A stretch of DNA of 64,000 bases, taken from the NCBI GenBank assembly GCA_034669045.1, contig JAXDOD010000062.1, positions 1 through 64,000 on the forward strand. The letters run 5' to 3'. The stretch's first letter is position 1, and the number at the start of each line of letters is the position of its first letter. Positions 25,579 to 33,491 of the stretch are shown here, one piece after another. The position numbers and the translations under genes are program-made. Below the pieces are notes generated by a model that was not told the DNA's origin, did not search any database, and worked only from the letters and a program-made list of their open reading frames with translations. Origin of the DNA: VAZQ01 sp034669045. GTDB lineage: Bacteria > Pseudomonadota > Alphaproteobacteria > Rhizobiales > Xanthobacteraceae.

Positions 25579-26982
25579 GTGGCAGATCAGGAGACGCCGA
25601 AACCCTTGTGCTTCGTGCTCATGCCGTTCGGCCGCAAGACCGACGCCACCGGTCGCAGCACCGATTTCGACGCCGTCTACCGGGAGATCATCGCACCCGC
25701 TGTGAGCGGCGCCGGCCTGGAGCCGATCCGCGCCGACGAGGAGAAGGTCGGCGGCACCATTCACAAGCCGATGTACGAGCGGCTCATGCTCTGCCAATTC
25801 GCCGTCGCCGACATCACCGGAGCCAATCCCAACGTCTATTATGAGCTCGGCATCCGCCACGCGATGCGGCCGAGCTCGACCGTGATCCTGTTCGCGGAGG
25901 GCACCACGCTGCCGTTCGACATCGCGCTCCTGCGCGGCATTGCCTACAAGACCGACGACAAAGGTGTGCCCGCCGATCCGCAGGCCTGCATCGCAAGGAT
26001 CGCCAATCAGCTCCGCGAGGCACAGAAGAACCCGCACGACGACAGTCCGCTGTTCCAGCTTCTCGAATACATGCCGCGCTTCGAGGTCGATCACAGCAAG
26101 ACCGATATTTTCCGCGAGCGCTTCAACTACTCGAAGAAATACAAGGATCGGCTGGCCGATGCGCGCAAGGAGGGCGCGACGGCGGTGAAGGAGGTTTTGG
26201 CTGATCCCAGCCTCAAGGATCTGCAGAACGTCGAGGCCGGGGTCGTCGTGGATCTCTACCTGTCGCTGCGTGACGTCGAGGCCCATGCTGAGATGGTCGA
26301 GCTCTACGGCCGCATGCCGCCGCCGCTCCAGCGCACCCGCATCATCCGCGAGCAGCTCGGTTTCGCACTCAATCGCATCGGCAAGTTCCAGGAGGCGGAG
26401 AAGGTGCTCAAGGAGGTGCTCTCCGAGTTCGGCCCGTCGAGCGAGACCAGCGGGCTCCTCGGGCGCATCTACAAGGACCGCTGGCGGGCCGCCAAGAAGG
26501 ACAATCGCCCGGACGCTCCCGTGCTGCTCAAGCGCGCGATCGAGACCTATCTCGCCGGCTTCCAGGCCGACTGGCGCGACGCGTTCCCAGGCGTCAACGC
26601 CGTCACGCTCATGGAAATGCAGCCCAAGCCGGATGGGAGGCAGGCCGAGATACTACCCGTGGTGCGCTATGCGGCGGCGCAAAAAGCCGCCCGAAGTGCC
26701 GATTACTGGGACTATGCCACGCTCCTAGAACTCGCGATCCTCGGCCGCGATCAGGATGACGCCGGCCGGCAGCTCGGCGAAGTGTTCGCCATCATCGACG
26801 ACAACATCCCGGCCTGGCACCTCAAGACCACCGAGGGCAATCTCCAGCTCATCCGCGAATTGCGCGCCACGCGCGGCGAGGACGCCGCCTGGATCGGCGG
26901 CATCGAGGATGCGCTGCGCGAACGGCGCCTGGAGATCGAAGCGGCGCAAAAGGCGAGGGCGCCGCAGCAACAGACGTCCTAG
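25579..26982 (+). CDS. TRAFs-binding/TPR protein with N-terminal deoxyribosyltransferase-like domain
   Basis: 467-residue soluble protein. The N-terminal 120 residues (CFVLMPFGRKTDATG, FDAVYREIIAPAVSGAGLEP, RLMLCQFAVADITGANPNVY, YELGIRHAM) resemble the nucleoside-deoxyribosyltransferase/TIR-like fold common in bacterial signalling and defence proteins. The rest is helical with TPR-like repeats, including LGFALNRIGKFQEAEKVLKE and LLGRIYKDRW, as in the MAP3K TRAFs-binding family (DUF4071) known from eukaryotic ASK kinases. No kinase domain is present. The start is GTG 25579 with AAGGA upstream. It is monocistronic and divergent from the CMD gene. The function is not established. Confidence 0.72.
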   Translation: MADQETPKPLCFVLMPFGRKTDATGRSTDFDAVYREIIAPAVSGAGLEPIRADEEKVGGTIHKPMYERLMLCQFAVADITGANPNVYYELGIRHAMRPSSTVILFAEGTTLPFDIALLRGIAYKTDDKGVPADPQACIARIANQLREAQKNPHDDSPLFQLLEYMPRFEVDHSKTDIFRERFNYSKKYKDRLADARKEGATAVKEVLADPSLKDLQNVEAGVVVDLYLSLRDVEAHAEMVELYGRMPPPLQRTRIIREQLGFALNRIGKFQEAEKVLKEVLSEFGPSSETSGLLGRIYKDRWRAAKKDNRPDAPVLLKRAIETYLAGFQADWRDAFPGVNAVTLMEMQPKPDGRQAEILPVVRYAAAQKAARSADYWDYATLLELAILGRDQDDAGRQLGEVFAIIDDNIPAWHLKTTEGNLQLIRELRATRGEDAAWIGGIEDALRERRLEIEAAQKARAPQQQTS

Positions 26983-27264
26983 CCGCGCTACGAGCCGTCA
27001 GCTACCGATCAGGGGCGGTGACGCCCTTCCGCAACCCCGCGCGATGGGTATATCCTGACCGGCAACTGCCCGTTCCGCGGGAGTGCCGAAATCTCCGTTC
27101 ATGGCGACGGGCAGCAGTGGTGCCATCGGCAGGCATCGTCTCCTTCGAGAGCCGGTTGATTTTCGAGCCGGCTGTTTTCGATGCTGCGCATGCGCGTCCA
27201 CCGGCTTTCGTGGGCCTCTGCCGCGCGTCTCGTGTCGTAAAAAACGATCACAGGGAGGACGTCG

Positions 27265-28131
27265 ATGCTTCATCACAGCTCGATGGGTGCAATCGCGCTG
27301 GCGGCGGCGCTGCTGATGACGGTTGACGGCGCGCGGGCGTTCGATGATGCGCAATATCCCGACTTGAAGGGCATGTGGGCGAGGGCGCGGCCGCCCGCCG
27401 GCGTGGTCGGCCAGGGCCCCTTCGATCCCGACAAGTCCTGGGGGCGGGCCCAGCAGGCTCCGCTGACGCCTGAGTATCAGGCCGTTTTCGAGGCCAGCCT
27501 CGCCGACCAGGCCGCCGGCGGGCAAGGCCGCTGGCAGGGCGCCAGGTGCCTTGCGATCGGCATGCCGGGGATGATGACGTTGTTTCGGCCGATGGAAATC
27601 ATCGTCATGCCCGACGTCACCTATATCCGCATCGATCACGTCCGTGATTCCCGGCGACGGATCTATACGGACGGACGCGACTGGCCCGAAGATCTCCAGC
27701 CCAGCTTCGACGGCTATTCCCTCGGCAAATGGATCGACACCGACGGGGACGGCCGCTTCGACACGCTTGAGGTCGAGACTCGCCACTTCAAGGGCCCGCG
27801 CGCTTACGAACCCAGCGGCCTTCCCTTGCACGACGACAACAAGACCATCGTCAAGGAGCGGATCTACCTCGATAAGGCCGATCCAGACCTCCTGCACAAC
27901 GACATGACGGTGATCGACAACGCGCTGACGCGGCCCTGGTCGGTGGCGAAGAAATATGCGCGCGACAAAAACAAGTTTCCGGTCTGGCCTGAGGACATGT
28001 GTGTCGAAGGCAGCGGCCTCGTGTTCATCGGAAGCGCCATGTATTTCCAGAGCGGGGAAGGCCACCTGATGCCGGCCAAAAAGGACCAGGAGCCGCCGGA
28101 TCTGCGCTATTTCGATCGGCCGAAGAAGTAA
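27265..28131 (+). CDS. Secreted protein of unknown function (paralogue A)
   Basis: 288 residues with a Sec signal (GAIALAAALLMTVDGARA). No known catalytic motif was recognised. Conserved blocks shared with the next gene: QYPDLKGMW, AQQAPLTPEYQAVFEA, RIYTDGRDWPED, GYSLGKWIDTDGDGRFDTLE, VETRHFKGPRAY, and TVIDNALTRPWSVAKKY. The DTDGDGRFD loop looks like a calcium-binding (EF-hand-like) loop. GGAGG precedes ATG 27265. It starts a three-gene operon with a paralogue and a heme-binding protein. Confidence 0.75.
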   Translation: MLHHSSMGAIALAAALLMTVDGARAFDDAQYPDLKGMWARARPPAGVVGQGPFDPDKSWGRAQQAPLTPEYQAVFEASLADQAAGGQGRWQGARCLAIGMPGMMTLFRPMEIIVMPDVTYIRIDHVRDSRRRIYTDGRDWPEDLQPSFDGYSLGKWIDTDGDGRFDTLEVETRHFKGPRAYEPSGLPLHDDNKTIVKERIYLDKADPDLLHNDMTVIDNALTRPWSVAKKYARDKNKFPVWPEDMCVEGSGLVFIGSAMYFQSGEGHLMPAKKDQEPPDLRYFDRPKK

Positions 28132-28170
28132 CGGATGAGCCAATCGGCAGGCCAACGAGGGAGGACGCCC

Positions 28171-29034
28171 ATGCCATATCGGAGCTTGGTCGGCACGACC
28201 GTTGTGGCGGCGGCGCTCATCGCGACTCTGGCCGCCGCTCAGGCATTCGATCAGTCGAAATATCCCGACTTGAAGGGCCAGTGGGTGAGGGGCCGCGTCC
28301 CCGGGGTCACCGGCCAGCCCTCCTATGATCCGACCAAGTCACAGGGCCGCGCCCAGCAAGCCCCGCTGATACCCGAGTATCAGGCCATCTTCGAGGCCAA
28401 CATCAAGGAACAGGCCGCCGGGGGACAGGCCGGCGATCCGACTTACACCTGCCTGTCGCCAGGCATGCCGCGCATCATGAATCCATATGGCGACATGGAA
28501 TTCGTCATCACTCCGGAGACCACCCACATCCTGATCGAGCACATTCACGACTCCCGGCGAATCCATACCGACGGACGCGATTGGCCGAAGACCTATATCG
28601 ATCCCAGCTTCCAGGGTTATTCGCTCGGCAAATGGAGCGACACCGACGGGGACGGGCGCTTCGACACCCTTGAAGTCGAGACCCGCCACTTCAAGGGCCC
28701 GCGCGCCTTCGACGCCAGCGGCATTCCCTTGCACGCCGATAATCAAACCGTGGTCAAGGAGCGGATTCATTGGGACAAAAGCAATCCGAACGCCCTGACC
28801 AACGAACTCACGACCATCGACAATGCATTGACGCGCCCTTGGTCGGTCACCAAGAAATACGTGCGCAAGGCAGACCAGCAGCCGGTCTGGTTTGAGGAGG
28901 TTTGCACCGAGGGCAACGGCCACGTCGAAATCGCCAAGGAGAATTATTTTCTGAGCGGCGATGGCCATCTGATGCCGGCCAAGAAAGGCCAGACGCCGCC
29001 GGACCTGAGATATTTCACGCGGTACGCGAAGTAA
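28171..29034 (+). CDS. Secreted protein of unknown function (paralogue B)
   Basis: 287 residues with signal peptide VGTTVVAAALIATLAAAQA; tandem paralogue of the gene at 27265 with the same blocks (DTDGDGRFDTLEVETRHFKG, DNALTRPWSVTKKYV). Two cysteines (TYTCLSP and EEVCTEG) match those in paralogue A (GARCLAI and EDMCVEG), suggesting a conserved disulfide. GGGAGGACGCCC precedes ATG 28171; an in-frame ATG at 28135 lacks a ribosome site. Thirty-nine bases separate the two genes. Confidence 0.75.
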   Translation: MPYRSLVGTTVVAAALIATLAAAQAFDQSKYPDLKGQWVRGRVPGVTGQPSYDPTKSQGRAQQAPLIPEYQAIFEANIKEQAAGGQAGDPTYTCLSPGMPRIMNPYGDMEFVITPETTHILIEHIHDSRRIHTDGRDWPKTYIDPSFQGYSLGKWSDTDGDGRFDTLEVETRHFKGPRAFDASGIPLHADNQTVVKERIHWDKSNPNALTNELTTIDNALTRPWSVTKKYVRKADQQPVWFEEVCTEGNGHVEIAKENYFLSGDGHLMPAKKGQTPPDLRYFTRYAK

Positions 29035-29157
29035 CGATCAAAGCACGCCATTATCGCAACAGCGCTGAGCTTGCCGGCCCCGCGGTCGGCAGGTATCGTG
29101 CCGGCATCACGTCCATTCACCAACATGACAACATCGAACCGGGAGGATGCACCCCTA

Positions 29158-29673
29158 ATGATCGGACAGCTCGCACTGCGGAGCGGCCTTTTTCTCGTTG
29201 CCACGTCGATCGTGGCCTCGGCGCAACCGGCTGCGCCGGCGAGAGCGCCGGACATGACGCTCGCCCTCGAAGCCGCTCAAACCGCGCTCAGCACCTGCGC
29301 CGCGAATGGCGTCAAGGCCAGCGCCAGCATCGTGGATTCGGCGGGCGTATTGAAGGTGCTGCTGGCGGCTGACGGCGCCAGCAAGGCAGCGGTTGAATCC
29401 AGCACGAAGAAGGCCTTTACCGCGAATGCCTTGAAAGCCGCGACCTTCGACATCCTGGAAAAGATGAAGACCGACAAGGCGCTGGAAACGAAAGTGAACG
29501 CGGACACGACGCTTTTCGTGCGGCCGGGCGGCCTGCCGCTCATGGCCGGCAACGACGTGATCGGCGCCATCGGCGTCGGCGGCGCGTCTACCCTCAACGG
29601 CGTTTCCGGCGGTGAGAGGGATGCGGTCTGCGCAACGGCCGGGCTGGAAAAGATCAAGGCGAGGCTGAAATAG
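29158..29673 (+). CDS. Secreted heme-binding protein, GlcG/HbpS family (copy 3)
   Basis: 171-residue periplasmic protein, third GlcG/HbpS (DUF336) member in the window. A signal peptide (LRSGLFLVATSIVASAQP) is followed by MTLALEAAQTALSTCAANG, ASIVDSAGVLKVLLAADGAS, KKAFTANAL, and GGLPLMAGNDVIGAIGVGGA, with a C-terminal cysteine (DAVCATAG). It diverges from copies 1 and 2, with VDRAGR replaced by VDSAGV. GGGAGG lies upstream of ATG 29158, with slightly long spacing. It is probably co-transcribed with the two preceding secreted proteins. Confidence 0.82.
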   Translation: MIGQLALRSGLFLVATSIVASAQPAAPARAPDMTLALEAAQTALSTCAANGVKASASIVDSAGVLKVLLAADGASKAAVESSTKKAFTANALKAATFDILEKMKTDKALETKVNADTTLFVRPGGLPLMAGNDVIGAIGVGGASTLNGVSGGERDAVCATAGLEKIKARLK

Positions 29674-29687
29674 CCGCTTGGCCACGA

Positions 29688-29715
29688 CGGGGCGGCGGTT
29701 TCGGCCGCCGCCCCG
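29688..29715 (+). terminator. GC-rich hairpin at the end of the secreted-protein operon
   Basis: CGGGGCGGCGG (29688-29698) pairs perfectly with CCGCCGCCCCG (29705-29715) across a 6-base loop, 14 bases after the stop at 29673. No T tract follows, so it may stabilise the 3' end or work with Rho rather than act as a classic intrinsic terminator. Confidence 0.5.
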
Positions 29716-29797
29716 ATCCATCTGCCTGGCGCAACACCAAGCTCTAAATCCCGGCTCGTCGTGAGCGATGGAACAGCGGAGCCGCGAGCTTCGTCGG

Positions 29798-29824
29798 CTC
29801 CCTCTCCCGCAAAGGGAGAGGGAG
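29798..29824. repeat. REP-like palindrome
   Basis: CTCCCTCTCCC, loop GCAAA, GGGAGAGGGAG: an 11-bp perfect stem. This type of palindrome is dispersed in Bradyrhizobium-like genomes (from memory). It lies in the 390-base convergent gap 29674-30063, which otherwise holds the hairpin at 29688 and no supportable gene; open frames through it only translate the repeat. Confidence 0.6.
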
Positions 29825-30063
29825 GATATGCGCTTACTCACGCAGTATGTGTCCCGGGCTGCAGACCCGCGACCGTTCCAATGTCGGTCTTGGCGGTCCC
29901 GGATCTGCGGTGCACCGCTGCGCAAGTGCTGCGCGCTGCATCGCGTCCGGGACACGTGCGGCGTAAGTCAGCATCATGCGCGCAAGCGCGGACCCGGCCC
30001 TGATTCCGGCTTGCGCGAGGCTGAGCGGGTGAGAGATGCGCTGCCTTCCGAGCGGGATGCGCT

Positions 30064-30354
30064 CTATTTGACCAGATCGTACAATTTTACGACGACCTCG
30101 GTGCCCTTCAGGCCTCGGGAATGGCGCACGATTTCCTGATGCGCTTCGCTGCTGAGATATCGCTCGATGTCCTGGTCGCTCTCCCATTCGGAATAGGAAA
30201 TGAATTCTCCAGGCTCTTTCGATCGCAATAGCTTTTCCGAGAGGCAACCCTTTTGCTGTATCATCAGCGGAGCGCATTCCGTTTTCCAGACGCCCTCGGC
30301 TTTTTGTGTTTCCGATGGATCGATTTTGATGTGAATGAGCCTGATGATCGACAT
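30064..30354 (-). CDS. Antibiotic biosynthesis monooxygenase (ABM) domain protein
   Basis: 96-residue ferredoxin-like-fold protein of the ABM family: IIRLIHIKIDPSETQKAEGV, CLSEKLLRSKEPGEFISYSE, WESDQDIERYLSSEAHQEIV. Members include quinol and heme-degrading monooxygenases, but most are of unknown substrate. GAGGGA precedes ATG 30354. Codon use is somewhat more AT-rich than in neighbours. It stands next to a frameshifted small gene on the same strand. Confidence 0.8.
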   Translation of the reverse strand: MSIIRLIHIKIDPSETQKAEGVWKTECAPLMIQQKGCLSEKLLRSKEPGEFISYSEWESDQDIERYLSSEAHQEIVRHSRGLKGTEVVVKLYDLVK

Positions 30355-30398
30355 GGAATCCCTCGCAGCCGGAGGCGCAACCGCTCTTGAAGAAGGCC

Positions 30399-30679
30399 TT
30401 ACTGGGACGGCTTGTGCTTGGGCTTTTCACCAAGCTTGTCTTTTGCGCGCAAGACCTGGCCAAACTGATGAGTGTCCTCTTTGGCGACGCCTTCCTCGCA
30501 GCCGGTCATTCCTTCGTTGCTGGCGGTCATGAGCTGGCGGGCGTCTTGCTCCCAGGTATCAAGCGCCTTCTTTTTTCGTCGTGAGAAAGCTCCGCGGCTT
30601 TGACGACGTCGCTCGGCTTTTCGAATTTGGCTGCTGGTCTATCGACCTTGCGATCGCTCGATGTGGGATGACCGGCCAT
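30399..30679 (-). pseudogene. Frameshifted small conserved gene (about 93 codons)
   Basis: ATG 30679 has an ideal GGAGGAGG ribosome site. It reads MAGHPTSSDRKVDRPAAKFE and on to ELSHDEK, then hits a run of six A (30571-30576, T on the plus strand) and ends early after 50 codons. Shifting one base back at that run restores a long coherent reading: KALDTWEQDARQLMTASNEG, then GCEEGVAKEDTHQFGQVLRA, to a TAA at 30399. I recall similar intact small proteins in Bradyrhizobium. One missing A explains it, as mutation, sequencing error, or less likely ribosomal slippage. Confidence 0.7.
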
Positions 30680-31038
30680 GAGCTGCCTCCTCCTCCTGGC
30701 GATAATCTCTTCGGATAAGAGTCCTAGAGAGTATAACGTTGGACAAGGGCAATAGTTCCTCGCCTCCAGGAGGAGCAGCGCGGCGCCGCGGCGCGCCGGC
30801 CTTTTTGGCCTCTAACCAGCCGCTTTCTGGAACGTCTTTAGGGTCGATGCCATCGTGTTGCCGGATAGGTAACACTGCTTATATTGAAATTATCACTTAT
30901 TTATCTGCGAATTGAACGAATGGACATTGCAGTAGTACTTACATCTACGCCGTTATACGTAGTTAAATTCCGGCTATACACCAGGAGTTCTTAACCTCGC
31001 CATGACAGATTTCGTCATCCGAAGGGGAGGACGGAGAG
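30680..31038. promoter_or_regulatory. AT-rich upstream region of the exopolysaccharide operon
   Basis: 359 bases without a gene. Positions 30870-30985 are markedly AT-rich against the GC-rich surroundings and should hold the operon promoter. Small inverted repeats lie at 30946-30963 (CTACG...CGTAG region) and 31002-31018 (ATGAC, 7 bases, GTCAT), the latter just before the ribosome site GGGGAGGACGGAGAG of the Hpt gene. Such AT-rich islands are typical targets of nucleoid-type regulators, for example MucR in alphaproteobacteria; that link is inference. Confidence 0.5.
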
Positions 31039-31401
31039 ATGGACGGGGATGACTTCGCACAGCGGCTCGGTGCAGTGCGCAAACGCTTCGCCGCCAAGCT
31101 TCCGGCCCGGCTGGAGGAGATCGATGCCGCCTTGCCGGGATTGACCGGCGAGGGCCGTGACATCGCGTCCGCCGTCTATACGGCACACCGCAAGGTGCAC
31201 GACCTCTGCGGCATCGGCCCGACCCTCGGCTTCATCGCCACCGGCCAGGCCGCGCGCGTCTGCGAAAGAATACTGCTGCAACCGTCCCGTGGCGAACGCG
31301 GGCTTACCGAACAGGAACTGGCGCATCTGAAGGAGGGGCTCGTCGCGTTGCGAGCCGCCGTTCAGCACGAAATTCAATCAACAGGCACCGTTCCGGAGTA
31401 G
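31039..31401 (+). CDS. Hpt-domain phosphotransfer protein
   Basis: 120-residue cytoplasmic protein consisting of one histidine phosphotransfer domain. The motif AHRKVHDLCGIGPTLGF places the phospho-accepting His at position 54 (HxLxGxG pattern), followed by TGQAARVCERIL, the second helix of the four-helix bundle. It should relay phosphate between receivers, plausibly from the hybrid kinase at 40721-44152 to the receiver protein at 36914. It is the first gene of the polysaccharide operon, and the next gene starts 4 bases after its stop. Confidence 0.83.
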   Translation: MDGDDFAQRLGAVRKRFAAKLPARLEEIDAALPGLTGEGRDIASAVYTAHRKVHDLCGIGPTLGFIATGQAARVCERILLQPSRGERGLTEQELAHLKEGLVALRAAVQHEIQSTGTVPE

Positions 31402-31405
31402 TCGA

Positions 31406-33487
31406 ATGCCCGCGCGTACCGTCGCGTATCTTTGTGTTGCCCTTGCTCTCGCCACCACCCAGGCCCAAGCCGAAGCCCAGACCCGAAATCGCAGCCAGGA
31501 CCAGCCCAAGGCACCGGCCGAACGCCAGGCGCCGCGCGCAGCCGAGGCCATCGGCGAGCCGGTGAAGCCGCGTCCGGGCGCGATCACGTCGGCGATCACC
31601 TTCGCCGATATCGGCTTCGGCAACGGCTTCCGCTTTGCCAATCTCGGCGGCCGCCGCGAGTTCTTCGTGCCGCTGCCGCAGGGCGCCGATATCACCGCGA
31701 CCGAGCTGGTGCTCACGGTCGATGATGTGAGCGCCCATGACGCCAAGCGCAGCTTCGAGGTCCTGCTCAACGATCGCAGCGTCGCTTCGATCGCGCTGGA
31801 CGGCAAGGCGCAGGGGCGCACCGTACGCATCCCGCTCGGCCACGCCAAGGCGCGCGAAGGCTTTCTGAAGTTCTCCTTCCTCTATTCCGGCGCGGCGACG
31901 CCCGACCGCTGCATCGACGTGCGCTATGTCGGGGACAGCCTGACGGTGCGTCCGGAAACCGCCGTCGAGATCGACATCGCCTTTGCCGGCAATCCGGACG
32001 TCGCCACCACCGCCGCGCTGATGCCGCGCGACGTCGTCATCGTGCTGCCGCGCCGCCGGCTGGAACCCTCGGAGATCGCGACCGCGCTCACGGTGGCGCG
32101 CGCGCTCGGTGCCTCTGGGCGGCGCAGCACCTTCCATCACGGCTTCGACGGCTTGCCGGGGCTCGCCCGGCGCGACGGCGAGCGCTGGATGCGCGGCCTG
32201 GTCGTGGTCGGGCCGCTGCAGGAGGTGATCGGCCAGCTCGATTCGCCGGTCGCGACGGTCGCCGGGCCGACGCCGACCTTCGGCTCGCTGGTGGCGGTGC
32301 GCATTGCCGGCCTGCCGGCGCTCGTGGTCTCGGACGCCAGCGCGGTGCGGGCCGGGCGGCTGCTGGGCAGCCAGACCCTCAACGCCACCCGCGGGATGAG
32401 CGCCGCCACGGTCGGCGATGTCGTCGTGCCGAAGCTTCCGACCAGCCAGGTGAGCTTCGACCGGCTCGGGATCGCGCTGCCGCAGGCGGATGTGTTCGGC
32501 CGTGCCGACTTGCCGGTCACCATCGACACCCGCGCGCTGCCGGCCGGCACCCGGGCGACGCGCGTCGTGCTCGACGTGCTGGTGGCGCCGGACGGGGCGG
32601 GCGAGAAGGCGGTGGTCAGCGCGTTCATGAACGAGCGCCTGGTCGACAGCGCCGTCGCCGCCACCGGCGATCCGACGCGGCTCGATTTCCCGCTCGCGGA
32701 CGGCCTCATCGGCACCAGCGCGAGCGTGCGCGCCGTGGTGCAGCGGCGCAGCGCCCAGGGCGACTGCCGCTTCGAGCCGCAAGGCTATCCGGCGCAGATT
32801 CTCGGCTCCAGCGCGGTCGTCCTGGAGCCGGCCGACGCGCATGCGCGCGATTTCTCCGACCTGGTCGCGCATTGGGCTAACGGCGTCGAGGTGCATATCC
32901 CGCCGTCGGTCGCCGAGCAGCCTTTGACGGCGCTGCCGCTCCTGGCCGACGTGCTCAATGCGCTCGCGCCGGATACCGCGATCATCACGGCGAAGCTGCT
33001 GCCGCCCGGAACCGCCCCGACCCCGGCGGCGGCCTTCATCGCCGTCAGCAGCGTGCCGCCGGCCGCCAGCACGCCGCGCGTTCGCTTCGACCGCGGCCGC
33101 GTCGCCGTCGCCGACCGCTCCGGCCAGACGCTGCTCGATCTCGGCGGCTTCGCGGCCGGCGCGGTGGTGCAGGTGGTCAATGCCGGATCGTGGCCGGGCC
33201 TGTGGATCAAGCCGCTCGCCGCCGACGCTTCGCTGCCGGCGCCGGCCACGCTGCGCCTCGATCGCGGCGACGTCGCCTTCCTCGACCGCAGCGGGGTGGC
33301 GCTGGCGCTCTCGACCGAACGCGACACGCTGCTGCGCGTCACCTATCCGGAGACGGTGTCCTGGGTGACGGTCGCCGACCGCTTCCGCACCTGGATCATC
33401 GGCAGCCTGTGGGTGCTCGCCAGCATCGCGTTCCTGTTCGGACTGCAGAAGATGCTGCGGCGGCGGGCTGCGAAGGCCGGCAACTAG
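31406..33487 (+). CDS. BcsB-like periplasmic polysaccharide synthase subunit
   Basis: 693 residues: signal peptide (TVAYLCVALALATTQAQA), a Gln/Pro/Arg-rich linker, then a periplasmic body with repeated jelly-roll and flavodoxin-like segments as in BcsB (FFVPLPQGADITATELVLTV, FEVLLNDRSVASIAL, ELTFRF-like LKFSFLYSGAATPDRC, and a second set after residue 370). A C-terminal transmembrane anchor (IIGSLWVLASIAFLFGLQKM) ends in basic residues. BcsB guides the nascent glucan out of BcsA across the periplasm. Here the partner would be the GT2 protein that follows 4 bases later. The polymer need not be cellulose. Confidence 0.82.
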   Translation: MPARTVAYLCVALALATTQAQAEAQTRNRSQDQPKAPAERQAPRAAEAIGEPVKPRPGAITSAITFADIGFGNGFRFANLGGRREFFVPLPQGADITATELVLTVDDVSAHDAKRSFEVLLNDRSVASIALDGKAQGRTVRIPLGHAKAREGFLKFSFLYSGAATPDRCIDVRYVGDSLTVRPETAVEIDIAFAGNPDVATTAALMPRDVVIVLPRRRLEPSEIATALTVARALGASGRRSTFHHGFDGLPGLARRDGERWMRGLVVVGPLQEVIGQLDSPVATVAGPTPTFGSLVAVRIAGLPALVVSDASAVRAGRLLGSQTLNATRGMSAATVGDVVVPKLPTSQVSFDRLGIALPQADVFGRADLPVTIDTRALPAGTRATRVVLDVLVAPDGAGEKAVVSAFMNERLVDSAVAATGDPTRLDFPLADGLIGTSASVRAVVQRRSAQGDCRFEPQGYPAQILGSSAVVLEPADAHARDFSDLVAHWANGVEVHIPPSVAEQPLTALPLLADVLNALAPDTAIITAKLLPPGTAPTPAAAFIAVSSVPPAASTPRVRFDRGRVAVADRSGQTLLDLGGFAAGAVVQVVNAGSWPGLWIKPLAADASLPAPATLRLDRGDVAFLDRSGVALALSTERDTLLRVTYPETVSWVTVADRFRTWIIGSLWVLASIAFLFGLQKMLRRRAAKAGN

Positions 33488-33491
33488 CGCC

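Noticed and set aside
29768..30139. Open frame through the REP-like palindrome
   Set aside because: It translates the repeat (LPLPQRERE-type sequence) and low-complexity Arg-rich DNA, a common false call in this kind of genome.
30387..30584. 65-codon hydrophobic plus-strand frame
   Set aside because: Antisense to the frameshifted small gene, which has a far better ribosome site and coherent codons.
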